Shown here: positions 49,074 to 50,151 of the stretch, piece by piece | How the letters are laid out: each line of letters starts with the position of its first letter | How positions within the stretch are numbered: the first letter of the stretch is position 1 | Source of the DNA: Micavibrio sp. | GTDB taxonomy: Bacteria; Pseudomonadota; Alphaproteobacteria; Micavibrionales; Micavibrionaceae | DNA: 50,151 nt | Assembly (NCBI GenBank): GCA_019634145.1 | Contig: JAHQVU010000036.1 | Location: 1 to 50,151, forward strand | Direction of reading: 5' to 3' | Made by a program: the position numbers and the translations under genes | Notes under the pieces: model-generated | Databases searched by the model: none | What the model was told of the DNA's origin: nothing | What the model saw: only the letters and a program-made list of their open reading frames with translations

Positions 49074-49280
49074 TATTAATACTAAATTACCAAATTAATT
49101 TTCATAAAATTTTATTATTAGCAATCTCTTGTTAACGATTTAAGGTTTAGAATAAGAGCATGGTTTACAATTATGTTGGCCTAACCAAGGGATAAATAAT
49201 TATCGTGTTAAAGAATATATTAATATATAATGTGATATCCTTAACAGCCTTATCGGGCTTGCATTTTCAGAGTAATTAAT

Positions 49281-50151
49281 ATGGAAGCGGTATCATTCGT
49301 GCAAAGTCAGTCTATTAGAAAAAAGCTTTTTAAAGCGCGTCTATCATCATCTCCTGCTAAAATTTGGAAGAGTAAGATTAGTTGGCGTATTGCTTTGGCT
49401 GTCTTTATGACGATTTTGTTGGTTCAAACCTGTATTTTAAATTTTTCTACTATGGAGAATTTTGAAAATAATAATTTGCGCCATTTAAGGGAAGTTTCTA
49501 CGGCAGCAATTGTGAGCCTGATTGATGTGGAACAAATTGATATGTTCTCATCGCCCTTTGATGAGGAAAAAATCGGGCAGATGTTGGCCCAAACAAAAGT
49601 TACAGGCTTAACAGTTTATGGTATGGCGCTTGATAATAAATCGCTCGCATTAATTAAGAATTATGGCGAAAATCCAGTAACTACGCTCTACGATATTAAT
49701 AATACTAATCGCAAATATCGTAGTGCGGATGGTGGGCGTTATGAGTTTGTATTGCGAATTAGCAATTTAAATGGCTCTTACTTTTTTGTAACCCGTGTTG
49801 ATTCTGCGGCTGTACAAAGGCAATTGTTCGAATTCGTCAAAGAGACGATCATTATTATGCTTTTAATGTCGGCTTTTGTGACAACTGTGTTGATGATTGC
49901 TTTGGGACACTGGCTGCTTGAACCTATATTATTTTTACGCAGTAATTTGCAAGAAGCGGTTAAAAACCCTGAAAATCCAGAAGTTGTTGAATCACCTTTT
50001 GACCCGCATGACGAGATTGGCGGTGCTATTGAAACCGCTTATGTCCTTATTCATCAAAATGCTGACAACCTCAAGCGGATTAAGAGCGCGGCTGAGGATA
50101 AAATCCATCGATTGGCCTATTATGATACTCTGACCGGCCTACCAAATAGAA
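49281..50151 (+). CDS. Membrane sensor with GGDEF domain, diguanylate-cyclase-like (5' part, cut by window edge)
   Basis: 290 codons are present; the frame is open to the right edge. Helix 1 is at about 34-54 (WRIALAVFMTILLVQTCIL), a periplasmic sensor-like stretch at about 55-185, helix 2 at about 189-213 (IIIMLLMSAFVTTVLMIALG), then a HAMP-like segment ending in AEDKIHRLAYYDTLTGLPNR. That final motif is the standard entry into a GGDEF domain, so cyclic di-GMP synthesis (or an EAL hybrid) is expected beyond the edge. The 207-base gap before it is AT-rich with no gene I can support. The ATG at 49281 has only a weak ribosome site. Confidence 0.85.
   Translation, partial: MEAVSFVQSQSIRKKLFKARLSSSPAKIWKSKISWRIALAVFMTILLVQTCILNFSTMENFENNNLRHLREVSTAAIVSLIDVEQIDMFSSPFDEEKIGQMLAQTKVTGLTVYGMALDNKSLALIKNYGENPVTTLYDINNTNRKYRSADGGRYEFVLRISNLNGSYFFVTRVDSAAVQRQLFEFVKETIIIMLLMSAFVTTVLMIALGHWLLEPILFLRSNLQEAVKNPENPEVVESPFDPHDEIGGAIETAYVLIHQNADNLKRIKSAAEDKIHRLAYYDTLTGLPNR

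Noticed and set aside
1-50151. CRISPR arrays, rRNA genes, intact insertion sequences
   Set aside because: No regularly spaced repeats, no rRNA segments and no transposase sequences were recognised in any reading frame.

Overview
The window looks like a chromosomal stretch of an alphaproteobacterium of moderate GC content. The evidence is gene content and order: the run kdsD-lptC-lptA-lptB-rpoN-hpf-ptsN, the pair hsp20-DUF1150, a zf-CHCC (NDUFS6-like) small protein, a membrane-anchored CycM-like cytochrome c, a class II PyrC and a short one-domain RNase D. Three large DotA/TraY-family proteins suggest a lineage carrying type IVB secretion parts. Micavibrio-like predators or host-associated Rhodospirillales-like groups are possible, but I cannot fix the genus from sequence alone.

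Layout. 1-3.5 kb: the 5' part of putA (reverse) diverges from xseA; xseA converges on a membrane protein with an SNase-like domain. 3.5-7.8 kb: a hypothetical gene, then a reverse-strand cluster tetR-tag-terA-like-CaCA antiporter-terD-like. 7.8-9.6 kb: ettA (ABC-F) behind a terminator-like leader hairpin. 9.7-18.3 kb: three tandem paralogous DotA/TraY genes, with no other type IV secretion gene in view. 18.4-22.3 kb: outer-membrane lipid genes mlaA-mlaC and lptF-lptG. 22.4-27.8 kb: pepA, a KamA-family radical SAM gene overlapping holC, a cytochrome c gene, pheA and a small duplicated-repeat protein, with two large related imperfect palindromes between genes. 28-33.2 kb: ftsK, lolA, recR, a small beta-rich protein and a receiver/degenerate-GGDEF protein. 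33.4 kb: tRNA-Leu(CAG). 33.7-41.6 kb: rnd, kdsD, lptC, lptA, a LysE-type exporter, lptB, rpoN, hpf and a PtsN-like protein whose active-site His is replaced. 41.6-42.7 kb: DUF1150, hsp20 with a ROSE-like RNA thermometer leader, and zf-CHCC. 42.7-50.15 kb: a hypothetical gene, a pseudopilin-like gene, cysS, folE, a hypothetical gene, pyrC, a Bacteroidetes-type THUMP-like methyltransferase, and the 5' part of a membrane GGDEF protein.

A theme is envelope building. LptA, LptB, LptC, LptF and LptG plus KdsD cover LPS transport and a Kdo-precursor step, LolA handles lipoproteins, and MlaA/MlaC handle phospholipid traffic. The most unusual items are the orphan DotA/TraY triplet, the His-less PtsN-like protein at the conserved rpoN-hpf-ptsN position, the hsp20 leader hairpin that masks the Shine-Dalgarno sequence, the ettA leader hairpin, the related intergenic palindromes, and the linkage of Ter-family genes to a cation/Ca2+ antiporter.
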